Below are positions 55,651-63,749 of a stretch of DNA of 64,000 nt, piece after piece; position 1 is the first letter of the stretch; the number at the start of each line of letters is the position of its first letter. The stretch is from Amycolatopsis sp. QT-25. GTDB lineage: Bacteria > Actinomycetota > Actinomycetes > Mycobacteriales > Pseudonocardiaceae. Where the stretch lies: NCBI RefSeq assembly GCF_029369745.1, contig NZ_CP120210.1, positions 186,001 to 250,000 of the forward strand, written 5' to 3'. A program made the translations under genes and the position numbers. Under the pieces are notes generated by a model. The model ran no database searches, was not told where the DNA came from, and saw only the letters and a program-made list of their open reading frames with translations.

Positions 55651-56127
55651 ATGGCTTTCGAAGCGGACGGCGGACAGGCGGCACCGGACTTCTCGATCGG
55701 CTCCGCCCTGGGTGCGGCGGCCAATTACGTCGCGATGGGTGGCCTGAACACGGCCGCGATCGCCCAGGTCGGCGCGGAGACCCAGAAGCTGGTCTCGGCC
55801 GCCAAGAGCGGCGGCTTCAAGATCACCGAGGAAGGTGTCAAGCCGCTCCTCCAGGCGGTGCGCGACATGGGGACCGAGCTCACCAGACTGGAGCGGCAGA
55901 CGATCCGGCTCTCCGAAGCGCCGCAACTCGGCGACCACCCGTACGGCAAGGCCGTCGCGGCCCACGACCACAAGGGCGCCGCCCAGTCGGCCAATTCGGC
56001 GAGTGCGGTGCTCGGTAAGTTCAAGCAGGTCGTGCTGGACACCGAAGAAGCGCTGTTGCGTGCCTCAGGACAGTACAAGAAGAAAGAACAAGAAACGGTC
56101 GAGGCGCTCGATCGGCTCAAGAGCTGA
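55651..56127 (+). CDS. PE-like helical type VII substrate candidate
   Basis: A 158-aa helical protein, ATG 55651. The N-terminal third is Ala/Gly-rich (IGSALGAAANYVAMGGLNTAA), followed by a long amphipathic helix pair (QVGAETQKLVSAAKSG, LLQAVRDMGTELTRLERQTIRL) and a Lys/Glu-rich C-terminal helix with YKKKEQET. It lacks a signal peptide. The size and place between EspG and a PPE-like gene suggest the PE-type half of a secreted pair. The family is not certain. Confidence 0.65.
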   Translation: MAFEADGGQAAPDFSIGSALGAAANYVAMGGLNTAAIAQVGAETQKLVSAAKSGGFKITEEGVKPLLQAVRDMGTELTRLERQTIRLSEAPQLGDHPYGKAVAAHDHKGAAQSANSASAVLGKFKQVVLDTEEALLRASGQYKKKEQETVEALDRLKS

Positions 56128-56133
56128 GGCGGA

Positions 56134-56685
56134 ATGAAGAAGCTGCTCCTCGTACCGCTGACCGCGGCCGCGTTCGTGCTCGTGGCCTGTTCCACCGAAA
56201 AGCCGGGCACCCCCTCCGCGGCGCCGTCGTCGCCCGCGCGAGGCGGCGAGTCCACCGCCCCGACGACGGCCACCGGTGGTGCCGACCCCGCGTCGATCGA
56301 TCCGTGTTCGCTCCTCGGCGCGGCCGATCTCGCGTCGTACGGAACTTTCGAGTCGCCGGTCCCCTCGGACGGGGCCGGTGCCCGTGGCTGCGAGTTCACC
56401 AAGAAGGCCGAGACGGCGGCGGACGCCGTCACACTCGGCGTCGACGTCCGTGACAAGCAGGGTGTCGACAGTGTCGTCGACGGTGGAAACGGCAAGACCA
56501 CCGGCAACGTCAACGGACGCAAAGCGGTGCTCGTCCCGAAGCCTCCCTCCGGCTGCCTGATGGCGCTCGAAACGGGTGCCTCGGCGCGGGTCGACGTCGT
56601 GGTCGTCAGTACGGATCCGCAGAAGTCGTGCGGGATGGCGGAGAAGATCGCCGACATCGTCGAACCGAAGCTTCCGAAGGGCTAG
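56134..56685 (+). CDS. DUF3558 family lipoprotein
   Basis: A 183-aa lipoprotein, ATG 56134. The lipobox is LVAC with Cys19, followed by a Ser/Pro/Thr-rich linker and one DUF3558 domain from about residue 50 (IDPCSLLGAADLASYG), with Cys residues at DPC, RGCEF, SGCLM and KSCGM. Six bases after the PE-like gene. Its repeated association with PE/PPE-like genes suggests an envelope role for the secreted pair. Confidence 0.85.
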   Translation: MKKLLLVPLTAAAFVLVACSTEKPGTPSAAPSSPARGGESTAPTTATGGADPASIDPCSLLGAADLASYGTFESPVPSDGAGARGCEFTKKAETAADAVTLGVDVRDKQGVDSVVDGGNGKTTGNVNGRKAVLVPKPPSGCLMALETGASARVDVVVVSTDPQKSCGMAEKIADIVEPKLPKG

Positions 56686-56694
56686 GGGGACAGG

Positions 56695-58173
56695 ATGACC
56701 ACGAACAGGGCTCAGGTGACCGAGGACGAGTACGTCGCGGGTCTCTCGCCCCAAGCCCGGGACGAGTACTACCGGGACAAGGCGAGCGGGGAGGTCGGCG
56801 ACGGTCCGTTCGCGATCTTCCAGCGGTTGATCGCCGAGGGCAAAGCCCAGCAGCATTCCGAAGACGTCGGGAACAAGACCGTCGACGAGCTGACCAAGAA
56901 CAAGGACGTCAAGTACGTCGAGGGGCTCGAACCGCCGAACGGCGACTACCTCGGCTACGACCACCAGAAGCTCGAACAGTTCGTCAACAGCAACCTCAAC
57001 GTCGAACAGGTCTCCGAAGTCTCGAACGCCTACCACGAGATCCACAAGGCCTTCGACACCTTCTCGAGGACGATGGACGAGGCGGTCACCGCGTCGAAGG
57101 GCACTTGGGACGGCGACGCGGCGGGCAACGCGCAGGGCTATTTCAAGAGCCTCAGCAAGTGGTCGGAGACGAACTCCCAGAACGCGAAGCTCGCCTCGGA
57201 AACGATCTACGACCAGGGCACCGCGGCTTCCACCGTGAAGAACACGATGCCCAAACCGATCCCCTTCGACTGGAAGGAAGAGGTCGGGGGGTGGATGACG
57301 TCGAACCCGTTCAACCTCGGCGAGAACATCGACAAGTCCATCCAGAAGCAGAAGGACAGCCAAGAGGCCCACACTCAGGCGGCCTCCGCCATGAACAGCT
57401 ACGACAAGGCCTTGTACGACGCCGCGTCGAAGCAGCCGGTGTTCGCCGAGCCGCCGAAGTTCGGCGTGGGTGGTGGCGGCGGGATCGAAGAGCCCCCGCC
57501 GAGGCCGCTGCCCTATCAGGTGCCGCCCGGTGCCGACAATCCCGGCTCCAACAATCCCGGCAACACCTACCTCCCGCCCGGCGGTGGCAGCGGCAGTGGT
57601 AGCGGCAGCGGCAGTGGTGGCGGGGGCAACGGTGGTGGCGGTGGCGGCTACGGCTCGTCCATTCCCGGCCCCGGCAGCAGCACGGGATCCGGCAGCATTC
57701 CGTCGGGCACGGCGCCGTCCGGCTTCCAGAACGGGCCGGCGCCGATCAGCACGCCCGGCCCCAGCAACACCGCGATGCCGATGAGTCCCATGCCGATGTC
57801 GCCCATGATGGGCGGCGGCATGGGCGACTCGGAGTACAACAGCCGAAGCGCCCGTGGTGGTGGCGGCGGAAGCGGGTTCGGTCCCGGTGGTGGCGCGGGT
57901 GCCGCGCCCGGTTCGGGTTCCGCGTCCGGCGCGGCCCGTCCCGGTGGGGTCGGCGCCGCCGAAGCGGCGGCAGGCCGCGGTATGGGCGGCCTCGGCGGTG
58001 GCGCCGCCGGTCGTGGCGCGCCCGGTATGGGCGGCGGCATGGGTGGCCGCGGTCAGCAGTCGGACGGGGACGAGGACACCGAGCACCAGCGCCCGACGTA
58101 CCTCGTCGAGGGCGACCCGGACGAGGTCTTCGGAACCGACATGCGCACCGCGCCGCCGGTCATCGGCGAGTAG
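56695..58173 (+). CDS. PPE-like type VII substrate with Gly-rich tail
   Basis: A 492-aa protein. Residues 1-260 are helical with a WxG-like turn (KGTWDGDAAGNAQGYFKSL) between long helices, as in WXG100/PPE N-domains. Residues 260-460 are Gly/Ser/Pro-rich and disordered with Met-Gly repeats (MSPMPMSPMMGGGMG). The last 30 residues (RPTYLVEGDPDEVFGTDM) look conserved, as in actinobacterial PPE-like proteins. No signal peptide. Probable secreted partner of the PE-like protein via an ESX system not in this window. Confidence 0.75.
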   Translation: MTTNRAQVTEDEYVAGLSPQARDEYYRDKASGEVGDGPFAIFQRLIAEGKAQQHSEDVGNKTVDELTKNKDVKYVEGLEPPNGDYLGYDHQKLEQFVNSNLNVEQVSEVSNAYHEIHKAFDTFSRTMDEAVTASKGTWDGDAAGNAQGYFKSLSKWSETNSQNAKLASETIYDQGTAASTVKNTMPKPIPFDWKEEVGGWMTSNPFNLGENIDKSIQKQKDSQEAHTQAASAMNSYDKALYDAASKQPVFAEPPKFGVGGGGGIEEPPPRPLPYQVPPGADNPGSNNPGNTYLPPGGGSGSGSGSGSGGGGNGGGGGGYGSSIPGPGSSTGSGSIPSGTAPSGFQNGPAPISTPGPSNTAMPMSPMPMSPMMGGGMGDSEYNSRSARGGGGGSGFGPGGGAGAAPGSGSASGAARPGGVGAAEAAAGRGMGGLGGGAAGRGAPGMGGGMGGRGQQSDGDEDTEHQRPTYLVEGDPDEVFGTDMRTAPPVIGE

Positions 58174-58191
58174 GGCGGTGCCTCACCGGAA

Positions 58192-58248
58192 GTGAGATGA
58201 AAGGTCCCTTCATTGCAAATTTTGCAATGAAGGGACCTTTCATCTCAC
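58192..58248. terminator. Near-perfect 57-base palindrome between convergent genes
   Basis: Arms of 28 bases (starting GTGAGATGAAAGG) are perfectly complementary with one central T. It lies between the PPE-like stop (58173) and the glfT1 stop (58262). Confidence 0.85.
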
Positions 58249-58261
58249 GCGGGGGACCACC

Positions 58262-59170
58262 TCAGTAGCGGTAGAACTTCTCCTTGCGGCCCTGGCGCAC
58301 CAGCTTGAGCCACTGCAGGAACGCCTTCGGGTCCCGCTTCACCCCGACGAAGTACAGCCCGAACCGCACCACTTCGAGCGCGCCGATCTTGCGCATACCC
58401 GGCTGCGACAGCAGGTACCCGCGGTTGCGGTAGGTGTAGTAGCGCTTGACCTCGTTCTCCGGGTCCTGCGCGTGGAACCGGCCGCCCAGCATCGGCTTGA
58501 ACTCGTCCGAGCCGTCCGGATGCAGGTACGCGGTCTTGAGCGAAGTGCCGAACGGCAGCCCCGAACGCACCAGACGCCGGTGCAGTTCGACCTCGTCGCC
58601 GCGGAAGAACAGCCGCAGATCGGGCACCCCGACGACGTCCAAAGTGGACGCGCGGAACAACGCGCCGTTCATCAGCGAGGCGATGCCGGGCAGGAAGTCC
58701 GTGCCCAATTCCGACGACGAACGCTTCCAGGTCAGCCCGCGCCGCAACGGGAAGGCGAGCTTGTCCGGCGCGTCAATGTTGGTCACCACCGGGGAGATCT
58801 CGGCCAGCTCCCGCTTTTCGGCCTCTTCCAGCAGGATCGCGAGCACGTTCTCGTCGGCGGGACGGCCGTCGTCGTCGGCGAGCCAGATCCAGTCCGCGCC
58901 GAGGGAGAGCGCGTGCAGCATGCCGAGCGCGAACCCGCCCGCGCCACCGAGATTGCGGTGCGAAGGCAGGTACGTGACCGGAAGCGGGAAGTCCTCGACG
59001 ACGTCCCGCGCCGACTTGTCCGGCCCGTTGTCGACCACGACGAGGTGGTCGACCGGCCGCGTCTGCGCGGCGATCACCTTGAGCGAGTCCGCGAGCAGTT
59101 CCCGCCGATGGCGCGTGACGACGACGCCGACGACGGCGCCTTCGGGCAACTGCCGGCTCTCGCTGGTCAT
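58262..59170 (-). CDS. glfT1: Galactofuranosyltransferase GlfT1
   Basis: A 302-aa GT2 enzyme that adds the first Galf residues to the decaprenyl-linked Rha-GlcNAc linker. VVVTRHRRELLADSL, VVVDNGPD and NLGGAGGFALGML open the GT-A fold. Metal-binding Asp triplet is WLADDDGRP, and FFRGDEVELHRRL is the base-containing motif. HPDGSDEFKPML and KRYYTYRNRGYL match Rv3782. Last gene of wzm-wzt-glfT1, overlapping wzt by 4 bases. Confidence 0.93.
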   Translation of the reverse strand: MTSESRQLPEGAVVGVVVTRHRRELLADSLKVIAAQTRPVDHLVVVDNGPDKSARDVVEDFPLPVTYLPSHRNLGGAGGFALGMLHALSLGADWIWLADDDGRPADENVLAILLEEAEKRELAEISPVVTNIDAPDKLAFPLRRGLTWKRSSSELGTDFLPGIASLMNGALFRASTLDVVGVPDLRLFFRGDEVELHRRLVRSGLPFGTSLKTAYLHPDGSDEFKPMLGGRFHAQDPENEVKRYYTYRNRGYLLSQPGMRKIGALEVVRFGLYFVGVKRDPKAFLQWLKLVRQGRKEKFYRY

Positions 59171-59997
59171 CCTTGGCCACCGTTCGTCAGTGACACGGGC
59201 TCCGGGTCGGGCTCGACACCGAACCGCTCCAGTGTCTCCTTGCTCATGTTCTCGAACGGGTCGCGGCCCTTGTAGCCGGTGAGCACCTCGCGCAGCGAAC
59301 CGCGCTGCTTGACGTGCCCCTCGTCCATCCAGATGGCGGAGTCGCAGAGCTCGAAGAGGAACTCGTCCGAGTGACTGGCGAACACCAGGATGCCCGACCG
59401 CTTCACGAGATCCTTGAGCCGGTCCCTCGCCTTGTTGAGGAACGCCGCGTCGACCGCGCCGATGCCCTCGTCGAGGATCAGGATCTCCGGGTCGATCGAG
59501 GTGACCACGCCCAGCGCCAGGCGCACCCGCATACCGGTCGAGTAGGTCCGCAGCGGCATCTGGAGGTAGTCGCCGAGTTCGGTGAACTCCGCGATGTCGT
59601 CGACACGCTGTTCCATCTGCTTCGCGGTCATCCCGAGGAACAGGCCGCGGACGATGATGTTCTCCAGCCCGGAGATCTCCGGGTCCATGCCGATGCCGAG
59701 GTCGAAGACCGGCGCGATCTTGCCGGAGATCTTCGCCGAACCGCGGGTGGGCTCGTAGATCCCGGACAGCAGCCGCAGCAGGGTCGACTTCCCGGCACCG
59801 TTGTGGCCGACCAGGCCGACGCGGTCGCCTTGTTTCAGCGAGAGCGTCACGTCGTGAAGGGCTTCGATGATCGGCACCTTGCTCTCCGTGCCGATCTTGC
59901 CGCCGACCTTGCCCAGCACCCGCTTCTTCAGTGAGCGGGTTTTCGCGTCGAAGATCGGGAAGTCGACGTAGGCGTTGTGCACATCAATGCTGACCAT
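59167..59997 (-). CDS. wzt: Galactan ABC exporter ATP-binding protein (Wzt)
   Basis: A 276-aa ABC ATPase. Walker A GHNGAGKST, signature YSTGMRVRLALG and Walker B ILILDEGIGAVD are intact. It lacks the carbohydrate-binding C-terminal domain of O-antigen Wzt proteins, as does the mycobacterial Rv3781. It powers export of lipid-linked galactan with the adjacent permease. The order permease, ATPase, glfT1 matches mycobacteria. Confidence 0.94.
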   Translation of the reverse strand: MVSIDVHNAYVDFPIFDAKTRSLKKRVLGKVGGKIGTESKVPIIEALHDVTLSLKQGDRVGLVGHNGAGKSTLLRLLSGIYEPTRGSAKISGKIAPVFDLGIGMDPEISGLENIIVRGLFLGMTAKQMEQRVDDIAEFTELGDYLQMPLRTYSTGMRVRLALGVVTSIDPEILILDEGIGAVDAAFLNKARDRLKDLVKRSGILVFASHSDEFLFELCDSAIWMDEGHVKQRGSLREVLTGYKGRDPFENMSKETLERFGVEPDPEPVSLTNGGQG

Positions 59998-60000
59998 CTG

Positions 60001-60954
60001 TCACACCCAATAAGAGACGCGGGAACGGTAATTACGCATCGCGACCAGCGCGAGAGCCCAGCCGACGACGGTGATGCCACCGACGACCACCCAACTCCAG
60101 ATACTGACGGCCTGCCCGATCAGGGGTGCCCGCACGATCTGGATGAAGTGGAACAGGGGATTGGCATAGACATAGGGCAGAAGGCCCGAGTTGGCGGCCT
60201 TGAAGCCGCCGGCCATCAGCTGGTCGATCGGCCAGACGATCGGCGTCATGTAGAAGAGCAGTTGGATCAGTGAGTTGACCACCTGCGGGATGTCCCGGTA
60301 GCGCGTCGAGATGATCCCCAGCAGCAAGGTGACCCAGCCGGCGTTCAGGGCGAGCATGAAGAAGCCGGGAATCGCGCTGAGGGAGTACCAGCCGATGCCG
60401 GGGTGGCAGATCCCGGAGAAGTTCGGTTCGCAGACACCGCTGTTCAGCGTGTACTGGTGGTTGAGCGAGGTGAAGAAGACCGCGATGACGATCACATAGA
60501 CGATCAGGTTGTGCGTCAGCATCAGTGTCTGGCGCCAGACCGTCCGCAGGACGTACACCGAAAGCGGTGCCGGGAGCTGTTTGATCAGCCCCTCGTTGGA
60601 GATGAAGGTCTCCATGCCCTCGGACAAGCAGCCGCTGATGAAGCCCCAGATGATGAAGCCCGTACTGATGTAGGGCAGGAACGTCGCCGTCGGCATGTTG
60701 AACAACTGCGAATACAGCAGTCCGAGGCCCAGCGCGATGACCCCCTGGCTGATGGTGATCCAGAACGGGCCGATCACCGAGCGGCGATAGCGCTGCTTGA
60801 TGTCCTGCCAGCCGAGGTGTCCCCACAGCTCTTTGGCGGCGAAACCGGTCTTGATGTCGGCGAACGCGCGCGAAAAGGTCTTGCTGTCCGAAATCGGCGG
60901 AACCGAGGTCGGCGCAGCACCGTCGGGCGCGTGAACCGTGCTGGTGGCGTGCAC
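60001..60954 (-). CDS. wzm: Galactan ABC exporter permease (Wzm)
   Basis: A 317-aa ABC-2 type permease with six hydrophobic helices. Key segments are WGHLGWQDIKQRYRRSVIGPFW at the first gate helix and STRYRDIPQVVNSLIQLLFYMTPIVW at the fifth. Start GTG 60954 is chosen; upstream the frame runs on antisense to the GT29-like gene and is not supported. Three bases from wzt. Confidence 0.92.
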   Translation of the reverse strand: MHATSTVHAPDGAAPTSVPPISDSKTFSRAFADIKTGFAAKELWGHLGWQDIKQRYRRSVIGPFWITISQGVIALGLGLLYSQLFNMPTATFLPYISTGFIIWGFISGCLSEGMETFISNEGLIKQLPAPLSVYVLRTVWRQTLMLTHNLIVYVIVIAVFFTSLNHQYTLNSGVCEPNFSGICHPGIGWYSLSAIPGFFMLALNAGWVTLLLGIISTRYRDIPQVVNSLIQLLFYMTPIVWPIDQLMAGGFKAANSGLLPYVYANPLFHFIQIVRAPLIGQAVSIWSWVVVGGITVVGWALALVAMRNYRSRVSYWV

Positions 60955-61068
60955 GGGAACGAGGGTACCGATGGGGCCGGTGCCGCCTGGGCCGCCCCGC
61001 CCGACCACGGAACGCCACCGTCGGCTTCCGAGCGGGGCGCGGTAGGTGTGCTGGTACTTTCTGCCCTC

Positions 61069-61728
61069 ATGACTGCTGCACTCGGCGAGGCGCGCCTGAT
61101 GGTCGATCTGCTCGCCGCGTACGCCGACCGGCCGGAGCCTCGTTCGGTGGCCGTGGTCGGGAACCAGCCGCTGCCGCCGGACGCCCGGCGCGCGAAGGCG
61201 ATCGACGCCTGTGACCTCGTGATCCGTGTCAACGGCTTCGTCGTGGACGAGCCGGGCGGCCCCGAGACCGTCGGCAGCCGGGTGCACGTCGTCGTGTTCA
61301 ACCGCGCCGTCCGCGCCACCAAGCACGTCTTCCGTGACTACCGCAAGCGGCTCTACCTGCTGGTCGAGCCGGGCCGGATGCACTGGGAGCCCGAAGCCAT
61401 CCCCGGCTGGTGGCCCGCGGACCTCGGTCACGTGCCGGTGCCGAACCGCGAGGTCGTCCTGCCGCTTTCGGACGCGCTCGGCCTGCCGAGCCGCGAACAG
61501 GGCCTGTGGTCGACCACCGGGACGCTGGCCGCCTGGATCGCGCGGACGTCGTTCCCGCACGCCAATCTGGTCCTGTCGGGGTTCTCGTTCATCGACGACC
61601 CCGACCAGACACACTGGGAGCACGCCGCGGGCGACTCCTGCATCGTCGGCCCCGAGCACCGGATCGCCGCCGAGGGCAGGCTGCTGGACTCCTGGACGAA
61701 GACCGGCGAAACCGAACTCCTGCGCTGA
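61069..61728 (+). CDS. GT29-like (sialyltransferase family) glycosyltransferase
   Basis: A 219-aa protein, ATG 61069. The N-terminal part VAVVGNQPLPPD, then AIDACDLVIRVNGF (residues 44-57), matches the GT29 sialylmotif pattern G-N then D-x-V-x-R-x-N. SRVHVVVFNRAV and later LWSTTGTLAAWIA with SGFSFIDDPDQTHWEHA are compatible with the CMP-binding fold. GT29 enzymes transfer sialic acid or related nonulosonates from CMP-donors. A pseudaminic-acid type synthase gene lies 1 kb downstream. Confidence 0.65.
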   Translation: MTAALGEARLMVDLLAAYADRPEPRSVAVVGNQPLPPDARRAKAIDACDLVIRVNGFVVDEPGGPETVGSRVHVVVFNRAVRATKHVFRDYRKRLYLLVEPGRMHWEPEAIPGWWPADLGHVPVPNREVVLPLSDALGLPSREQGLWSTTGTLAAWIARTSFPHANLVLSGFSFIDDPDQTHWEHAAGDSCIVGPEHRIAAEGRLLDSWTKTGETELLR

Positions 61729-61765
61729 ACTCCCAGCCAGCCCACTTTCGAGAAGGAACCACCCC

Positions 61766-62206
61766 ATGGCACTGCAGAAACTCCGCAGCGGCGTGATCGG
61801 CCGGATCGCCCGGCTCATCGACTTCCGGATCGACGAGCGGCTCCGCGACCTCAACGGGCGCGTCAACGACCTCGAACACGCCACCGCGGATCACCGGCGT
61901 CGGCTCGACGGCGCCGAAGGCGGCCTCGAGCACGCGCGTGGTGACCTGCGCTGGACCCGCGCCGAGCTCGACCGCCTCATCCCGAGCGTCGCGGCCCAGG
62001 AGGCCCAGCTGGAGGATCTGCGCGAGTCGCTGTCGCTGCCGTTGCACGCCGACAGGCCCGAGCTGGCCGAGGCGCGCAGCCTGATCCAGGAGATTCAGCG
62101 CCAGCACGCCCAGGTCCGGGTCCGGCTCGCCGGGATCGCCCGGTACGAGGACCGGCTGCGCCGCATCGAAGACCGCCACCGCGACACCCTCGAGCAGACG
62201 CAGTAA
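61766..62206 (+). CDS. Coiled-coil protein of unknown function
   Basis: A 146-aa protein, ATG 61766 after GAGAAGGAACC. Heptad pattern covers almost all of residues 20-145 with Arg/Glu/Leu/His (RVNDLEHATADHRRRLDGAEG, IQEIQRQHAQVRVRLAGIAR). No signal peptide or helix anchor, and no family recognised. It sits between GT29-like and GNAT genes, so it may scaffold the nonulosonate enzymes. Confidence 0.7.
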   Translation: MALQKLRSGVIGRIARLIDFRIDERLRDLNGRVNDLEHATADHRRRLDGAEGGLEHARGDLRWTRAELDRLIPSVAAQEAQLEDLRESLSLPLHADRPELAEARSLIQEIQRQHAQVRVRLAGIARYEDRLRRIEDRHRDTLEQTQ

Positions 62207-62210
62207 TCCA

Positions 62211-62663
62211 GTGTCCGCCCGAAAGGCGACGGAAGCCGACGCGGGGCTGCTGCTCGCCTGGCGGAACGACCCTCGCACCCGTCAGGCGTCCCGGTCGACC
62301 GGCGTGATCACGCTCGACGAGCATTCCGCCTGGTTGCGCGGCGTGCTGGCGTCACCGGACAGGGAGCTGTACGTCGTCGAATCCGGCGGGAACCCGGTCG
62401 GCACCGTCCGGTTCGACCGCGAAGACGACGGTGTCTGGGAGGTCAGCATCACCCTCGCGCCGGAAAGCCGGGGCCGCGGCCTGTCGGGCGCGGTGCTGGC
62501 GGAAGGCGAACGGGCCGTGACCGCGAGCCGGCCCGTGCGGGTCATCGTGGCCGCGGTGCACCGGGACAACGCGGCGTCGGCCGCGCTCTTCGCCCGGGCG
62601 GGGTACGCCGAGACCACGCCTGCCGTCGACGGCTTCCGGAAGCTGCGTAAGACTGTGTCCTGA
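62211..62663 (+). CDS. GNAT acetyltransferase, PseH-like
   Basis: A 150-aa GNAT protein, GTG 62211. ADAGLLLAWRNDPRTRQASR is typical of PseH and related N-acetyltransferases; ESRGRGLSGAVLAEGE is the acetyl-CoA loop (R/Q-x-x-G-x-G/A) and HRDNAASAALFARAGY the C-terminal motif. PseH acetylates the 4-amino group in pseudaminic-acid synthesis. The assignment relies on neighbours. Confidence 0.75.
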   Translation: MSARKATEADAGLLLAWRNDPRTRQASRSTGVITLDEHSAWLRGVLASPDRELYVVESGGNPVGTVRFDREDDGVWEVSITLAPESRGRGLSGAVLAEGERAVTASRPVRVIVAAVHRDNAASAALFARAGYAETTPAVDGFRKLRKTVS

Positions 62664-62693
62664 CCAGACCGTCGTCAGGGAGGCGTTTCGTCC

Positions 62694-63749
62694 ATGTCAG
62701 CACAGGAAGTCCGGATCGGCGCGCACCGCATCGGGGCCGGGCATCCGCCGTTCGTCATCGCCGAAATGTCCGGCAACCACAACGGTGAGCTGGAGCGGGC
62801 GCTCGAAATCGTCGACGCGATCGCCGCGACCGGCGCGCAGGCGGTCAAACTCCAGACCTACCGGCCGGACACGATCACCATCGACGTCGACGCCCCCGCT
62901 TTCCGCGTCAGCGACTCGCATTCGCTGTGGGGCGGCGAGAACCTCTACAAGCTCTACGAGCGCGCCCACACGCCGTGGGAGTGGCATGAGCCGTTGTTCG
63001 AGCGCGCCCGTGCCCGCGGTCTCGAGATCTTCTCCAGCCCGTTCGACCCCACCGCCGTCGACCTGCTGGAGTCACTGGACGCGCCCGCGTACAAGATCGC
63101 GTCGTCGGAGATCGTCGACCTGCCGCTGATCGAACTGTGCGCGAAGACCGGCAAACCGCTGATCATCTCGACCGGGATGGCCAACGTCGCCGAGATCGAC
63201 GCGGCGGTCCGGACAGCGCGTGAGGCAGGCAACGACCGGCTGATCGTGCTCGGCTGCACCGCCAGCTACCCGGCGTCGCCCAGCGAGAGCAACCTGCGTG
63301 GCCTGCCGGTACTGGCGGGCGTGACCGGGACGCTCGTCGGCCTGTCCGACCACACGCCCGGCATCGGCGCCCCGCTGGCGGCCGTCGCGCTCGGCGCCGT
63401 CGCCATCGAGAAGCACGTGACCCTGGCCAGGAGCGACGGCGGTGTCGACTCGGAGTTCTCGCTGGAGCCCGCGGAACTGGCCGCGCTGGTCACCGAGTCG
63501 CACCGGGCCTGGGAAGCGCTGGGCGCGGCCGTGATCGGGCCGCGCGAGAGCGAGAAGGAAGGCTTGCGGTTGCGGCGTTCTCTGTACGTCGTCGAGGACG
63601 TGCGTGCCGGGGACACGGTGACGCGGGAGAACGTCCGCTCGATCCGGCCCGCCGGTGGGCTGGCGCCCGCCGAGATCGTGAACGTGCTCGGCCGCACCTT
63701 CGCCTCCGACGTCCCGAAGGGCACCGCGCTCACCTGGGGCCTGATCTAG
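62694..63749 (+). CDS. pseI: Pseudaminic acid synthase (PseI, NeuB family)
   Basis: A 351-aa NeuB-family enzyme that condenses a 6-deoxy-diamino-hexose with phosphoenolpyruvate. AEMSGNHNGELERALEIV, KLQTYRPDTITID, TPWEWHEPL, PAYKIASSEIVDLPLI and SDHTPGIGAPLAAVALGAVAIEKH are PseI-like rather than Neu5Ac synthase-like. The SAF (antifreeze-like) domain covers about 290-351. The ATG follows GGGAGGCG. Overlaps the convergent PseC-like gene by 4 bases. Confidence 0.88.
   Translation: MSAQEVRIGAHRIGAGHPPFVIAEMSGNHNGELERALEIVDAIAATGAQAVKLQTYRPDTITIDVDAPAFRVSDSHSLWGGENLYKLYERAHTPWEWHEPLFERARARGLEIFSSPFDPTAVDLLESLDAPAYKIASSEIVDLPLIELCAKTGKPLIISTGMANVAEIDAAVRTAREAGNDRLIVLGCTASYPASPSESNLRGLPVLAGVTGTLVGLSDHTPGIGAPLAAVALGAVAIEKHVTLARSDGGVDSEFSLEPAELAALVTESHRAWEALGAAVIGPRESEKEGLRLRRSLYVVEDVRAGDTVTRENVRSIRPAGGLAPAEIVNVLGRTFASDVPKGTALTWGLI

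Noticed and set aside
56065-58086. 673-codon open frame on the minus strand
   Set aside because: Antisense to the PPE-like gene; its Ala/Gly/Arg-rich part mirrors the Gly-rich coding region.
61069-63749. Complete pseudaminic acid pathway
   Set aside because: Only PseI, a PseH-like protein and the PseC-like tail are visible; PseB, PseF and PseG are not in the window.
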